This document shows, one piece after another, positions 20,926 to 32,085 of a DNA stretch of 64,000 nucleotides. Position 1 is the stretch's first letter. Each line of letters opens with the position of its first letter. Under the pieces are notes generated by a model that was not told the origin of the DNA, did not search any database, and worked only from the letters and a program-made list of their open reading frames with translations. Where the stretch lies: the NCBI GenBank assembly GCA_033557465.1, contig CM066032.1:446460270-446524269 (forward strand). The letters run 5' to 3'. A program made the position numbers and the translations under genes. Origin of the DNA: Ichthyophis bannanicus. Its lineage: Eukaryota; Chordata; Amphibia; Gymnophiona; Ichthyophiidae.

Positions 20926-21575
20926 GGCCTAACGGAAAGACAGTTGCAAAGGCCGCAGTTAGTCCAAAACATATCATTGAAGCTCCTCCATGGTGCCAAG
21001 AAATTGACCATATATTTCCCTTTCTCTTTGAAGAACACTGGCTCTCAACCAGATTCAGGATTCCATTTAAGATAGTCACTATCACATAGCAGGTTTACTA
21101 TTCCAGCCTCCCACTTTGCCTTGTTGGCCTTCTTGTCTCATATGCTCTGCAATATGCATTTCGCTCTTTATAGCATAATCTGTTAGTTATTCCATCTCAC
21201 GCAACAACCTAGTTAAAATGTGCGTGCAAGTTTTTCTTCAGTTTGATTGCCCCTTCTCTTTGGAATGATTTGCCTCTGGACATCAGGAAGCAATCTTTTC
21301 ATCATTTGATGTTGGCTTTTCCCCAGGTCTAATGATTTCTTTGGGTGGCTGTATGCTGAGCTCCCTTCGGCTGGTTGGGCATTTCCTCTAGCATTCTAGG
21401 TTCATGCATATGGAAAATTGCACCTTTTGTCTATTGTATTTCCCTATGGCGGTTATGTTTTGTGTTTTTGTTTTCCCCTTTTATTTTTAATTCTGCACCC
21501 TTAAACTTTGAATACGCAAACTGCTTATGATATCTTCACCTTGATTTGTGGTGTATCAAATAAATAAATGTAAAT
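20926..21575 (+). mobile_element. Degraded L2-like LINE 3' fragment
   Basis: RQLQRPQLVQNISLKLLHGAKK matches the L2 block LQAIQNMVICIL at 22940 in position and spacing. The 3' UTR ends with CTGCTTATGATATCTTCACC and AAATAAATAAATG. The coding text is heavily frameshifted. Confidence 0.55.
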
Positions 21576-21684
21576 TGATTTGGGGTTTCTCTCTATCTTG
21601 TGGATGAAGGGTTATGACCATATAGATATTTGATGTTCTTTCTCCTTTTTTTCCATGAAAAGACCCCACCCACTCATTATACTC

Positions 21685-21960
21685 ACTTAGGGGCATATTT
21701 ACTAAATTGCATTAAGCTTTTGCAGCTAACACTAGGTGATAGCTGCAAAAAAGTTGGCATTAGGTACAGAAGTTCCACGGTACTGCAAAGGATATTCCCA
21801 GTTTTCCTTGCAGATACCATAGAGAAAACGCAGGGATCACAGGGAAGCACCAAGATGCCCCTAATGCCACCCATTGAGGTGGCTTTAGCTGCACCTGCAA
21901 TGTCTGCACAACATGCGGTTACCACATACTGTTGACTGTTGTGGTACTCACACATTTCTG
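21685..21960. mobile_element. Harbinger-type MITE fragment
   Basis: The left end TTAGGGGCATATTTACTAAATTGCATTAAG matches the GGGG...TTTACTAA start of the intact palindromic MITEs at 25021 and 46127, including a TTA next to the GGGG. The matching right end was not found, so it appears truncated or diverged. Confidence 0.5.
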
Positions 21961-22069
21961 TCACTCCCAATCTCCACTCACACTCCACCCAGGCACATAG
22001 CTACCACGTAATCTGTAGAGATTGCCAAAAAGTGCCACGATGTCTGCATTTTTCCCACATTAGTTACTA

Positions 22070-22870
22070 CCACTGCACAATATTTCTTCAGTAGCATATA
22101 ATGCCCCTTAGTCTCACACACAGAGCACCCACCCAGTACCTCACATACACCCATCCATATTCTCACATTCCACATATTCATTCCCAATGACACGCTAACA
22201 TAAACACTTCATACAGTGACTCAGGACACCCCGTCCAATAAAGAACACATACACAAGCAGCCCCACCCCACCCAATCAGTCTCACAGACAGCCCACCCAC
22301 TTACAACCAGTCCCAACCATGCCTCGCACACACACACACCACAAAGTCGGTCCAAGTAGCACATTTACATAGACATCCCTCCAGTAGCTCCCAGGCATCC
22401 TGCTCAGAGACTCACAGACACAGAGCCCACCAAGTCCCTCTGATACCCCTACTCTTGCACTTGCACACTCTCACAACCTACCTCATCCTTCACTAACTCA
22501 GTCATAATACTCAAATACCCATCCCCTTATTTACACTGACTCACTCGCATACACAGAACTCACTTAGTGCCTTGCTCACACATACTTACACACTCCCAGT
22601 GAGTGATTCACACAGACACCCACCCAGTGTTTCACTGACATACATCCCATTCACTCACACTCAGGACATACATTATTGTACCTGAATGTAACTCACCTTG
22701 ATCATCTCCTGGATAAGCATGAGTTAAATACTAATAATAAATAAATAAAAATAATACATGCATAGTGACTTGCTCACATAGATACTCCACTCAATGACTC
22801 AAAACACCCAGTCACTGACACACTCATTCCATCCTCCACTTTATCTCATTGTCACATCCCACTCACTCTC
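22070..22870 (+). repeat. C/A-rich degenerate simple repeat
   Basis: This region is dominated by CACACA, CACTCA, CACCCA and ACTCACTC words, with a pure CACACACACAC run near 22330. It looks like an old expanded CA/CACTCA simple repeat with no coding content. Confidence 0.6.
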
Positions 22871-22889
22871 TTAAACCCACTTATATATG

Positions 22890-23725
22890 TAACATCACCT
22901 ACTTAGGACTTCCATAATTCCAGCTTAAGCGACTACAAGCTATTCAAAATATGGTGATTTGTATCTTAAATCAAGCAATAAAATACAACTGGGCCATACC
23001 ATTGTTAATTCAACATCATTGGTTACCCATAAGCTGCTGTATTCAGTTTAAGTTATTAACTTTGGTTCATAAATTGGCCCTTGACTCCACTCCCGAATAC
23101 CTTACCTCATTCATAACCTTGCATGCCCCAGCCAGAACTCTGCAGTCCATTCATGGACAACAGCTGCGTTTTCCATCTCCGGCCCCCATTCATTTGGAAC
23201 ATAGTTTTAGAGCTTTTAAAAAGGCCTAAAAACATTTCTTTTTGAAAAAATCTTTGATCTGAAACCCATGGCATCAGGATGGCAGCGGTTGACAGCAATC
23301 TGCCTCTACTTGACCCTCGTCCTTTACCCTTGACCACAGTTTCTCAAACCAGTCCACTGGGACCCCCAAACCAGTCACTTTTTCAGGGTATTGACAATGA
23401 ATATGCATGAGATAGATCTGCAATCAATGGAAGCAGCGCATGCAAATCTACCTCATGGATATTCATTGTGGATATCCTGAAAACCTGACTGGCCTGGAGG
23501 TTCCAGAGGACTGGGTTGAGAACCACTTCTCTTGACCCTGTTTTTCCCTTTTAAATCTGTAACCCCATCCTTCATACTGTGTTACTATGTGATTTTTACT
23601 TTCCTATCAAGTAATGTAACTTCTTTGTATTATTTATTTTTAATATTTTAATTATCCTTAACATTGTAAACTGCATAGATTGTATTTTCAGAGGCGGTAT
23701 ATTAAATAAAACATAGCCACAATCA
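22890..23725 (+). mobile_element. L2-like LINE 3' end, interrupted by a MITE
   Basis: The frame from 22951 has IQNMVICILNQAIKYNW, LIQHHWLPISCCIQFKLLTL and HKLALDSTPEYL, the C-terminal end of L2 ORF2. The 3' UTR resumes after the MITE at 23335-23528 and ends ACATTGTAAACTGCATAG...GGCGGTATATTAAATAAA, the same style of tail as at 9480-9540. Confidence 0.75.
23335..23528. mobile_element. Palindromic hAT-like MITE, 8-bp TSD
   Basis: The arms CACAGTTTCTCAAACCAGTC and (reverse complement) AAGTGGTTCTCAACCCAGTC are inverted copies, and the inner text GGATATCCACAATGAATATCC/GAATATGCATGAGATAG is also palindromic. The flanks CCCTTGAC (23327-23334) and CTCTTGAC (23529-23536) differ at one base. No coding capacity. 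Confidence 0.75.
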
Positions 23726-23729
23726 TTGG

Positions 23730-25017
23730 AAGCTCTAAGGATTAGTAGCACAGTAACAAGCAAACTTATTTAGTGCTCTCTTCTGAAGTTCCTTGCTAAA
23801 TGTTTTGCAAACTCTCTGATGCTCTCTTTTAATAAGCAGCAGGTAGGAGTTACCAGGTAATTATATTTCTGAAATTTCACACGCAAGTGACTCAAAATGG
23901 TTTCTGTTTCAGCTTAAAAACTGTTTCATCTTCAGTTTCCAAAAGCAGCCCACAGGTAAGCCACAAAAGGATAACTGAAAAATTGCTTGCTAGTGATTGG
24001 TCCTGCTCTTCACCTCAACTAACCTGGTTCACTTAAAAAAGTATGAGGGTGATTTTCAGCACTGGCAACCAGCACGCTTAAAGTGGCTGGTCGTCAACAC
24101 TTTCAATTTGCCCCGGATATTTAATGCCAGGGCAATTTCCAGGCACCGGCACTGAATGTCTCTGTTGCCTGATATTCAGCCGCTGCCCGATTTGCAAAAC
24201 TGGGCATCAGTTGAATATCACTGCTGCCCGATTAACCCACAGTGCTGCCCTGTTCTGCCCCAATGCTAAGCATGTAGCGTCACGGCACTTAGTGGCAGAA
24301 ACTGGCGAATCTCCCAGTAAGTGGCATAAATACCTTTGAATATTCCCCTAATGTTTTCCTCTCTCGTAGATTTCAGTGGGGAAGGAAACAAACTTAAATG
24401 AATACACATTAGCAGTTTAAATTTTGCTCTTTTGCAAGAAGAAATGCAACAACTTATTTCATTGCTTTTGTCCGTTTTTTGTTTTAAAACAAAAGCAGGT
24501 AGAGTCAGACCCAGATTTAGGCAAAGGTAGCATAGGTAAAAAGTGCTCCCTAAAGTGCTAAATTTTGAAAGCACCAAATAGCCAGGCTTAAGAGGGACCA
24601 GCTTCCTTTTGCTTTATGGACATGCAATAAAAAGGGGCACTGGCAGGATATTCTAACCTCCTCCACCTCCAGTCTTTCCCGTCCTGCCAGTGGTCACTAG
24701 AATCTTAAATCCAGCCCTGGCTAAAGTGCTTATTTGATTATGCAGACGCTCTGTGTAAGAGGGAGGGGAGGGGATGTGATGCGACTGCTCATGGCTGCCC
24801 ATATTGTTGTCATTATTTTGAGTCTCAGCATTTAGATCAAAGACTGAGCAGGAACAGAAACTCAATTACCCTCTCACCCCAAGAAGTGGTTCCTAGAGGG
24901 CAAGGTTAAAGCGCATTTCATGGGTGCTTTAACAAAATGTGAGTGGAACATAGCAACTGCATTATTTGGACTTAAATGTGAACATGATATTACAAACTAC
25001 ATCTCAACTATGAACAA
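23730..25017. other. Non-coding; MITE-like palindrome at about 24040-24345
   Basis: From about 24045 (GGGTGATTTTCAGC) to 24345 (CTTTGAATATTCCCCTA) the sequence has inverted-looking ends and recurring TTCAGC/GAATATC words, typical of a short non-autonomous DNA transposon. The remainder shows no supported gene. Confidence 0.4.
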
Positions 25018-25020
25018 TAA

Positions 25021-25148
25021 GGGGCTTGTTTACTAAGCAGCGGTAGCAGCTTCCGACCGATATCAGAGCCGCGGCCCCATTGAATTCAATAGGGCTGCGG
25101 CTCTGATATCGGTCAGAAGCCGCTACCACTGCTTAGTAAACAAGCCCC
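25021..25148. mobile_element. Harbinger-type palindromic MITE, TSD TAA
   Basis: A 128-bp near-perfect palindrome runs from GGGGCTTGTTTACTAAGCAG to CTGCTTAGTAAACAAGCCCC, centred near GGCCCCATTGAATTCAATAG. TAA flanks it at 25018-25020 and 25149-25151. A 3-bp TWA duplication with G-rich ends is the PIF/Harbinger signature. A related copy lies at 46127-46253. Confidence 0.88.
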
Positions 25149-25151
25149 TAA

Positions 25152-25761
25152 GATTGAAATCTATAGGCACTAGTAGATAAATCAAAAGACTCCCTTGAAT
25201 TCTAGTGCAAGAATTCCTATAAAAATGTAACACATCTCCAGACCAAAGGAAGAGGTTATCAAACTTTGGGGGAGAAAAGTAATATTCTCTCTAATTTTCA
25301 CCAGAAATATTGTGAAAAAAGTACTGAAAAACCTATTTCCGATCATGTTTATTACATATTTGAGACTGTTCAGCATCATCCACTTTTCTGCCTTGCAACT
25401 TTTCTTCTAAATACGTGAACCAGTCTCAGCTTGCTGCACTGTTAACCAGCAAAATAAAGGTGCAAGAAAAAAAACTCTAAAAAAAGAAAAGTCATTTCTA
25501 TTTGTGATTTATTGAAAAAAAAAAGACAGACAAGTGAGGAGGTCTGAGGGATGTGTAAACAGCTACTGTAGCATGCTGTGTTTTCCACTCTTAAATGTTA
25601 AACTATGCATGACAAACTATAATGTATTATTCCTTAATATGTCTTTTAAGACACACATTTTGTTTGTCTTTTTAAGGGAAGCATAAAGCTATAATACACA
25701 GGGATTGATTTTCAGCTCACATTTGAATGCCGGACCTCACTGCTGAATTATCGGCAGCTAC
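25152..25761. other. No supported gene
   Basis: A/T-rich sequence. A MITE-like start (GGATTGATTTTCAGC) lies at about 25701, interrupted downstream by the L1 insertion; its other half may be in 28864-29275. Confidence 0.4.
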
Positions 25762-26639
25762 ACTAAACTCATTCTTTTTTTTTTGAAACTTTTATTTTCA
25801 TTTTGCAACAAACAAAAGAAACAACACACCAAAAGAGACAAAACAAGTATACAATAAGGAAAAGTAAACCCATTACCCCCCACCCCGGTGCTTCTTCTCT
25901 ACCCGTTTATATCAGCATGTGAGCGCTTCCAATTAACAGTGATTATACATCAAACGATCAAAAAAGTATCCACAATACAGCATGATCATGAGACAGAGAT
26001 ATATACAAAGTTAGACAGTCAGCTGAGAGCATTTAGCAAAATGTACATATTCATTGAACATCTTCCAGTAAGACCAGTAAGAAGGAGTCTGAACGGAGGA
26101 AGCGCACAGACGAAGTATTTGTTCATATTTACTATAGAGACAGGCATGATTCCACCATTCATTGAGGCTCAGATGGGAACTAATTTCCCAGTATGACTCA
26201 ATGAGGGAAACAGCAATGCCAAGCATAAAGTTCAAAAGGAGATAAGCCATTTCTTGGGAGAGGGGGGATCCCCGCAACTGGGCGAAGTCCCACTATCTTC
26301 CAAGAAAGGGACTCCTGAGAGTGCAATATAGACTAAATACGACCCCAGACCCGACGCCAGTTATACTGTAGTGCGGGATATTCATGCATAACATGAAATG
26401 AAGTAATAAACCAATGGCCACAGGACGTGTCCAGCAACCATTACCCTGAGTAGTGTTCCATTTGTCTAAACTGTGAGGAGTGTAAAAACACCGGTGGGCT
26501 AGAAAGAAGAGGGTCTGAGTGAGTGAGGCGGGTCGGAAACCCGTGTCCCTCTGCTCCAGATAAGGCTCCATTGCTCCGAGGTTAAAGTCACATGCAATTC
26601 TCTCTCCCATACTTTCTGCGCTATAGAGGTATCTCTAGT

Positions 26640-27340
26640 GATAGCATTACATAAGGTTTAGTAAAATTGGATGCTACACCCGGTAAACTACCGAGAGATC
26701 GGAAGTTTCCAATCAACCTTATGCAGAGAGTGCCGATGGCGGGAGTACTCTAGCGCTCCGAATGCAATGCTGAAGTTACACTGACCAGAGTCGGGAGTCG
26801 AAAGGTTGCATAGGAGTATTAAAGGCACCTAAAGTGTCGAAAAACATTGGTGGATAGTGGGAGTCTAATGGGAGAGTCATACCAGGGAGTAAGGTAAGAG
26901 GAATCGGTGAGCAAAGGCCCGCTACTATATCTAGCCACACAGGTCTGCTCGGTACTGGAGCCTCCAACCAACAAGCACCTTGTTGGAAAAGAAAAGATTG
27001 AGGGAACACTTGAGTAAAATCGCCACCAAGTATTAATGGAGCATTGGCGGAGGCCGAGGCCAACTGCGCAAAACTTGCATAGTGAGCAGGGTTGTCCACA
27101 TTCTGGACATAGTGCAAATACACGTGAATTCACTATCTCCAACCTCAAGGTGTACACGGGCCCATCTACCCTCCATGTCAGCGCTACTATCAGGTACAGT
27201 AGCGTGCAAAGACTTCTTAACCAGAATGACTATCCCGTACCATTTGGAAACGGTGGGAGAATAGGCAGCTACCATGTGAGGCCTAGCATTGAGTTTCAGT
27301 GTTTCAGCAGAGTGTAATGCGTTTCCTAAAGAAACACCTA
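26640..27340 (-). pseudogene. L1 ORF2 remnant: endonuclease fragment joined to the C-terminus
   Basis: The minus strand has YSPTVSKWYGIVILVKKSL and a shifted frame with NVDNPAHYASFAQL and APLILGGDFTQVF, which are endonuclease blocks. Directly after GGDFTQVF the text changes to GACWLEAPVPSRPVWLDIV, typical of the L1 ORF2 C-terminal region. The reverse transcriptase (about 700 codons) is absent. The junction lies near 27010. At least one frameshift lies around 27120, and the downstream text has several stops. Confidence 0.75.
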
Positions 27341-27865
27341 ATCAACGTGCTCGTGGCTAAGATAGCTAAGGATTTTCTTTCTGCTGAGTGGACCAGCAAT
27401 GCCTTGTACAATGAATAATAAGATTTTACATGAGGCCATTCAGAAAAGTTGAAATTCTGAGCATGATAGCACACGTAATTTCACTGTGTCCCTCAAACTG
27501 ACTGTATCTGGCTGTACACATGACATAGGAAAAATAAGCTAATATAATACAATGAAGCGCCCCACATTAACAAAGAAAACCGCAGTACGGTAGAGGAGAA
27601 GCAAAACCCCAAAATTACTGGCGACCATGTGTCTGCGGGGAGAAACCCCCGAGAAGGCCGAAATTGAAAAAACATATAACCTGTAGGACTGTGCGTGCTC
27701 CGAATCCGACCGAGGCACACATCATGAAGGGATAGGAGACCAAAGACAAAAGTCATACAGAGAAAGAAAGAAAGTCCAGGCTATTTCTGTGCTGGGCTAT
27801 GACCGCCGCATCGGGCCCCTCAAAATGGCGGACAGAGCCGGTAGATAAGAGTCCAAGATTTGGGA

Positions 27866-28714
27866 TTAGCGCATCTGTTCTGCTTCTTTGGAGGCCAAAA
27901 ATGTTGATAATAGATCAGGATCCTCGAACGTCCTGGTCTGGTTGTGGAGAGTCACTCGAAGCTTCGCTGGATACAACAGGCCAAAGCGAGCCTGTAGCTG
28001 TTGAAGTCGAGGGCGAAGAGCAAGGAGTTTCTTCCGACGGTCAACGGTAGGCTTTGCCAAATCAGGAAAGAAGGAGACCTTACGACCTTCATATTCCAAA
28101 TGATGATTCGCTCGGGCAGCATGTAAAATTTGTTCCACTTGTTGATATCGTAGCAAGCTAAAGATAATAGGCCGGGGGGTCGTGCGGTTGAGCGCCATGC
28201 GGGCAGGAACACGGTGTGCTCGATCGATTTCCAGTTCTCTGTGAAAAGTGATCTTCAGCAAGGAGGGAAGAGTTTTGAGCAAGAATTCTCTTATATCTCC
28301 TGCTTCCACCCCCTCCGGCATTCCGAGGAGCCTCACATTGTTGCGACGGGCGCGATTATTGCTATCTTCCAACTCCTTTTGAAGATTCTGTATCTGGCGC
28401 TCAGCCTCGTCCAGTTTGCCCAAGCGCACCTCGTGCGAGTCGAGGACCCCCGCCATATTGTCCTGCCGTAATGAAAGACCTTCAAGTCGGTCTTGGAGCA
28501 CTCCAAAGTCTTCTCGCATGGCTCGAAGCGCTTCTCCATTAGACTGCACCAATTCCTTCACGCCACGTATTTCCTCCAAAATCTCCAGGTGCATTGCGGG
28601 GTTTTCACGAAATGGAACCATCTTCTGCGGGGAGGACACCTCCGTTTTGGAGCGTTTTCCGTGAGAAGAAGAAGGAGACCCGAAGTCCAAGCGCGCTGGT
28701 TTGTGGGCCGCCAT
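27866..28714 (-). CDS. L1 ORF1 protein, RNA-binding chaperone, intact
   Basis: The 282-residue open frame starts with MAAHKPARLDFG at a strong ATG context (GCGGCCC follows the start). A disordered N-terminus (1-40) leads into a coiled coil at about 45-125 (IRGVKELVQSNGEALRAM to LQKELEDSNNRARR). The RRM-like domain begins at NNVRLLGMPEGVE, with HRELEIDRAHRVPA inside it, and the C-terminal domain includes KVSFFPDLAKPTVDRRKKL and PAKLRVTL. This is the L1 ORF1p (Transposase_22) layout at near-normal length. The protein trimerises and coats L1 RNA. No stop or shift is present, although the same element lacks a working ORF2. Confidence 0.9.
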   Translation of the reverse strand: MAAHKPARLDFGSPSSSHGKRSKTEVSSPQKMVPFRENPAMHLEILEEIRGVKELVQSNGEALRAMREDFGVLQDRLEGLSLRQDNMAGVLDSHEVRLGKLDEAERQIQNLQKELEDSNNRARRNNVRLLGMPEGVEAGDIREFLLKTLPSLLKITFHRELEIDRAHRVPARMALNRTTPRPIIFSLLRYQQVEQILHAARANHHLEYEGRKVSFFPDLAKPTVDRRKKLLALRPRLQQLQARFGLLYPAKLRVTLHNQTRTFEDPDLLSTFLASKEAEQMR

Positions 28715-28863
28715 CCCCCCCGAGGTGCCCCGGTCAGCTCGGAGCGAAATAGTAAATTTATATAGGTATTAAGTCAGGATTCTGAGTAGGCCTCTCGGGA
28801 GCTTCAACGCAAAGCGTCCTACCCGCTGGACATCAGGCTCCGCCCCCCACTAAACTCATTCTT

Positions 28864-29524
28864 AACCAAACCAGGAAAGCTAAGGTTCTAGTTCTTAACC
28901 AAACCTAGGAAGCTAAGGTTGCTAGTTCTAATGTGCGGCAACTAGCAAGTTGGGAACACTAATGAGCAAACATGTCTGCCCCCACATGCTAAAATGCTCA
29001 TGAATCAGCGAGTGCAAGAGTGGACGTGGAGATCACATTACTGTTAGCACCATGCATTCAGTGGCAACATGGCTCCTAATGTGGGATTACCTAATGATTC
29101 CTCTGTAGGAGTCGTTCAGTGAATCCGCTTTGGTAGAGTGCACATTAGATGAACCTGTCGTAGATACTCCCAACAGCTAATACAGAGGCTTTGAAGTTAA
29201 CACACATTTATTTGGTGCGTTAATTGCAAATCCTTCGTGGGCTTTAGTAAAAGGTGCCCTAAGTTGTTATGAATAATGAGTTTACATCTAGTTGCTCAAA
29301 ATGTGACCTGCTACCTTTAGGCCTACTGTTTGCAGCTCCTAGGTTAGGGCATTGAAAATCAGAACCAAATATCTAACTTATGTTCCCCAATCAAATGCCT
29401 GCCTGCATAAACACCTATGTTTAGAAATTAGGAGGCCCATATTCAAAGGGGCTTATCCAAATAACCTCCAGAATGACCTGGTCAAGTCCCTCATTTTTTA
29501 AACCTTCCAGAAGCCAATGCATAT
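28864..29524. other. Non-coding, MITE-like remnants
   Basis: A tandem duplication of a short phrase (CTTAACCAAACCAGGAAGCTAAGGTT-like) occurs at 28861-28925. The phrase GGGCTTTAGTAAAAGGTGCCCTAA at about 29240-29270 looks like the end of a GGGG...TTTACTAA-type MITE. No gene is supported. Confidence 0.4.
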
Positions 29525-30558
29525 TGTCATGAGGCTGGTACCAATAAAGATGCAGATTTGAAAAGAAACTCTGTTTTTCACAGAGCTCTAGGTGTGCAGT
29601 TACCTCAAAGCACTGCTAGAGGGGGCAGGAGTGATCCTACAGAAGCTAATGAGGCTAGGAGAGCTAACCAGTTGCACCTGGAAATGAGCCCGGGAGATTC
29701 AAAGGGAAGATCCCTTTATAAACAGAAGCTTAAGGCTAGCACAGCAGACGAAGAAGGAGAAGGAGCAGTAGGAAGAGAAGGAACAAGGAGTACGGCTGAA
29801 ATAGGAAGGAGAGACCTGAAGGAAGGAATCCTCCTTGAGCAAGTCCAAAAGGACAGAATTCACAAAGGTAGAGTTCAGAGGGGCCAAGCTACGAGAGCCG
29901 CTGTTCAGAGGGAGTCTGCTAAGGAAAGCAGTCAGGCTGGAGGGTATGCCACTCCCTGCTTAAGCAACGTTCCTGAGTCCAAAGCTGAAAGACATATACA
30001 GAGAGCCAGAGAGCCAGGCTTGGAGGAAAGCCTGCAGGCATTGGAGTATGCTGAACAAGCTTTACCAGGTACCCGAAGGGAAGGGGTTTCCAACAAAGCT
30101 ACTTTGTCATTGAAGCATAGAGCTGGAGAATCTGCACCAGGTTTTACTAAGCTTTCAGGAAGTCCAGCACTGCCCAGAAGCTACCGACAGAAAACCTGTT
30201 GTCACAGAGACGTGCATGAGGGAGGAGGCTCCAGAGCTTCAAGCTACAGAATCTCAAGGTATGAAAGTTTTATTCCTGCTAAAGAAAGCTTAACTCCTAA
30301 AAGCACTGCTAAAGCTAAAACTCACTTTATAAGAAGAGGAAAGAAACCAGAGTGGTTTGAAGAATTACCAACAGACTTTAAAGCACAGTCTTATTGGAGG
30401 CAAGATACCAGAGACAGTCCATATAAACCTGTAACTGCCAGGGACAGCGTGTGCTCTGAGGGGGAAAGTAGTGAAGCAGAATTTATGGAAATAGAAGAAG
30501 CAAATACTATTCCCATTCCTCAGGAAGAAGCTATGGATTGTAGTTTGTGTATGGCTTC
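29525..30558 (+). CDS. LTR-embedded ORF, 5' LTR copy, open to the nested insertion
   Basis: From the first LTR codon (C-H-E-A-G) this frame is open for about 345 codons to 30558, where the nested LTR interrupts it; the frame then runs into foreign sequence and stops at 30646. The product is hydrophilic and low in complexity, with many RR, KE and EG pairs. KKPEWFEELPTDFKAQSYW lies in its last third, followed by the acidic tail (EAEFMEIEEAN, PQEEA) and MDCSLCMAS. No signal peptide, membrane helix or enzyme motif is visible. Compared with the 3' LTR copy it lacks the frameshift and stops, so the coding capacity was intact at insertion. Confidence 0.65.
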
Positions 30559-32085
30559 TGTAAACGGGGGCGCTGGGCGTGAATGTCCACAGTCTTGGCA
30601 AAGGCAAAATACTATTATGACTTGCAAAGGATTGAGGGGGATGTAGTCCATTCATACCAGAATCAGCCGTTCACAAAATAATGAGTTGTGTTGCTCGAGT
30701 GTAAGCAAAGAAAAATATATTTTATACATGGGGTTAATTCTCCCACACAGATTTACTTGGTAACACAAAAGGACACTTGCTTTCAGTATTGTACTTAGGA
30801 AAAACAAATCATGATATAAGCAAATGAGCTTCTTAAGCAATCAATCAAACAATAAAGACCTTGATGGGAAACAGAAAGGTCTTTCTGAGGGCTTCTGCTA
30901 ATACCTTTTAGCAGTGCTCCAAAAGCAAAAACAAAACCAAAAAAGTAACCAAAAACTGTTCTTTTTCAAGGATAACTTTCTTGTATTTTCACACACAAAC
31001 AGTAGTTTCCTTTCAGAGCTCACGTGCAACTGTGCATGGCTTAATTACCAATAATTAGCCAGCTGCAAACCCCTTTGCTGGTTCACTTTCTCTACGTGGC
31101 TCAAATCTTACCCTAAAGCTTTCTTGTAAACTTTTCTGGGTAGATAAAAGAACAAGTTATATTTCCTTTTGATGGTTGTTGTATTTGTGAAAGTATTTTA
31201 CCACAGCAGCCTAGACAGAGAGCAATCCATGTATTCATTCGGATCATTTAAAATATCTCCTTCTTCTTCAAATATCATAGAATCAATATCATGGTCTGGC
31301 TCAGAGGAATTCCTTAATGGAACACTCTCAGGATAATGTTTGATTCCCTGCTGTCTCCCAGGTGAAGAGCTAGGGCATAGATCAGTGTTCATACCTGAGC
31401 TTCCTTTGCTGTTAGGTTTCCTCTCCAGATATCCTGGCCAGTATGTAATCCAGCTTTTATGTTCAGCCTTCCAATCAAGATCCCTGGACACTGGGTCTCT
31501 CTTCACATACCTTCTTGCACAGGTCTTAGGGCCCCTTCCAAATGCAGCCGTCTCCCTCACAGGTGCCGTCCGGGAATTCCTGGCTCTGTAACCCCACTCC
31601 TCTGGCTTCCTCCAGTCCAATGGAGTATGCTTGCCTCTGGAATAACTCCCAACACACGTGCTGCTGTGAGCTCCTTCTTTAGACCTCCAAGATGTTTTCC
31701 TCTTCTTCCTTCCACGCTGCTTCTGCTTCTTGCTCTCTCTGTCCTTGAGCTCTGGGTTCCTCATCCGATTCTGTGTAGAATATGTTTTACTTTTAACTTG
31801 TTTAGAGGGATACTCCACCCTAGCACAGCTCAGCTGTGCTGAATCAAGCCCTGCCCTTGGAGATGAGTGATTGGGGATTACCTCATAGCTCTCCTGATTG
31901 AACACACGTTTCCCCACTTCAGCTCTTCTAGAGGCTGTTTGAAACCTGGTGCATTCTGGGACTGGTAGTCTTTTATGAAAACATTCTGTTTTAGTATTTC
32001 TACCAGCAAAGACAGGTTGCTTGTTCAGAGCCAATTCACCTCTATTATAGCTCCTTCCTGAACTATGATAAGCTTCCTTATCACA
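30559..32085 (-). mobile_element. Solo LTR (LTR family 2) nested in the 5' LTR, TSD CTTC
   Basis: The insertion runs from TGTAAACGGG to TTATCACA, with CTTC at 30555-30558 and 32086-32089. The 3' LTR of the host element keeps the empty site (ATGGCTTCTAGCC, about 36699-36711), which fixes both ends to the base. Ends are TG...CA. It is 1527 bp, unrelated at sequence level to the host LTR over most of its length, and in opposite orientation. It inserted after the host element had integrated. Confidence 0.93.
31198..32085 (-). CDS. LTR-embedded ORF of LTR family 2, function unknown
   Basis: The frame is open for 295 codons from the first base of the LTR (C-D-K-E-A-Y) to the stop at 31198. There is no ATG near the start of the open frame. 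The product is basic and polar (RESKKQKQRGRKKRKTSW in the middle) and ends in an acidic stretch (DHDIDSMIFEEEGDILNDP) followed by MDCSLSRLLW. This parallels the C-termini encoded at 877-1833 and 35674-36734. No catalytic motif is seen. Confidence 0.65.
   Translation of the reverse strand, partial: CDKEAYHSSGRSYNRGELALNKQPVFAGRNTKTECFHKRLPVPECTRFQTASRRAEVGKRVFNQESYEVIPNHSSPRAGLDSAQLSCARVEYPSKQVKSKTYSTQNRMRNPELKDRESKKQKQRGRKKRKTSWRSKEGAHSSTCVGSYSRGKHTPLDWRKPEEWGYRARNSRTAPVRETAAFGRGPKTCARRYVKRDPVSRDLDWKAEHKSWITYWPGYLERKPNSKGSSGMNTDLCPSSSPGRQQGIKHYPESVPLRNSSEPDHDIDSMIFEEEGDILNDPNEYMDCSLSRLLW

Larger units (their letters stand above)
25777..28848 (-). mobile_element. Internally deleted L1 LINE, perfect 15-bp TSD
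   Basis: The insertion is flanked by ACTAAACTCATTCTT at 25762-25776 and 28849-28863, identical in all 15 bases. The plus-strand left edge is a T run (the poly(A) tail), and the minus-strand 5' end reads GGGGGGCGGAGCC. The order is 5' UTR, intact ORF1, the start of ORF2 (endonuclease only) and then a jump to the ORF2 C-terminus. At 3072 bp it is half the usual L1 length because most of the ORF2 endonuclease-RT core is missing. The untruncated 5' end suggests that an already-deleted RNA was mobilised. Confidence 0.92.

Noticed and set aside
22070..22870. Possible CRISPR-like or satellite array because of regular CACTCA words
   Set aside because: No constant repeat-spacer structure; it is degenerate simple sequence in a vertebrate genome.
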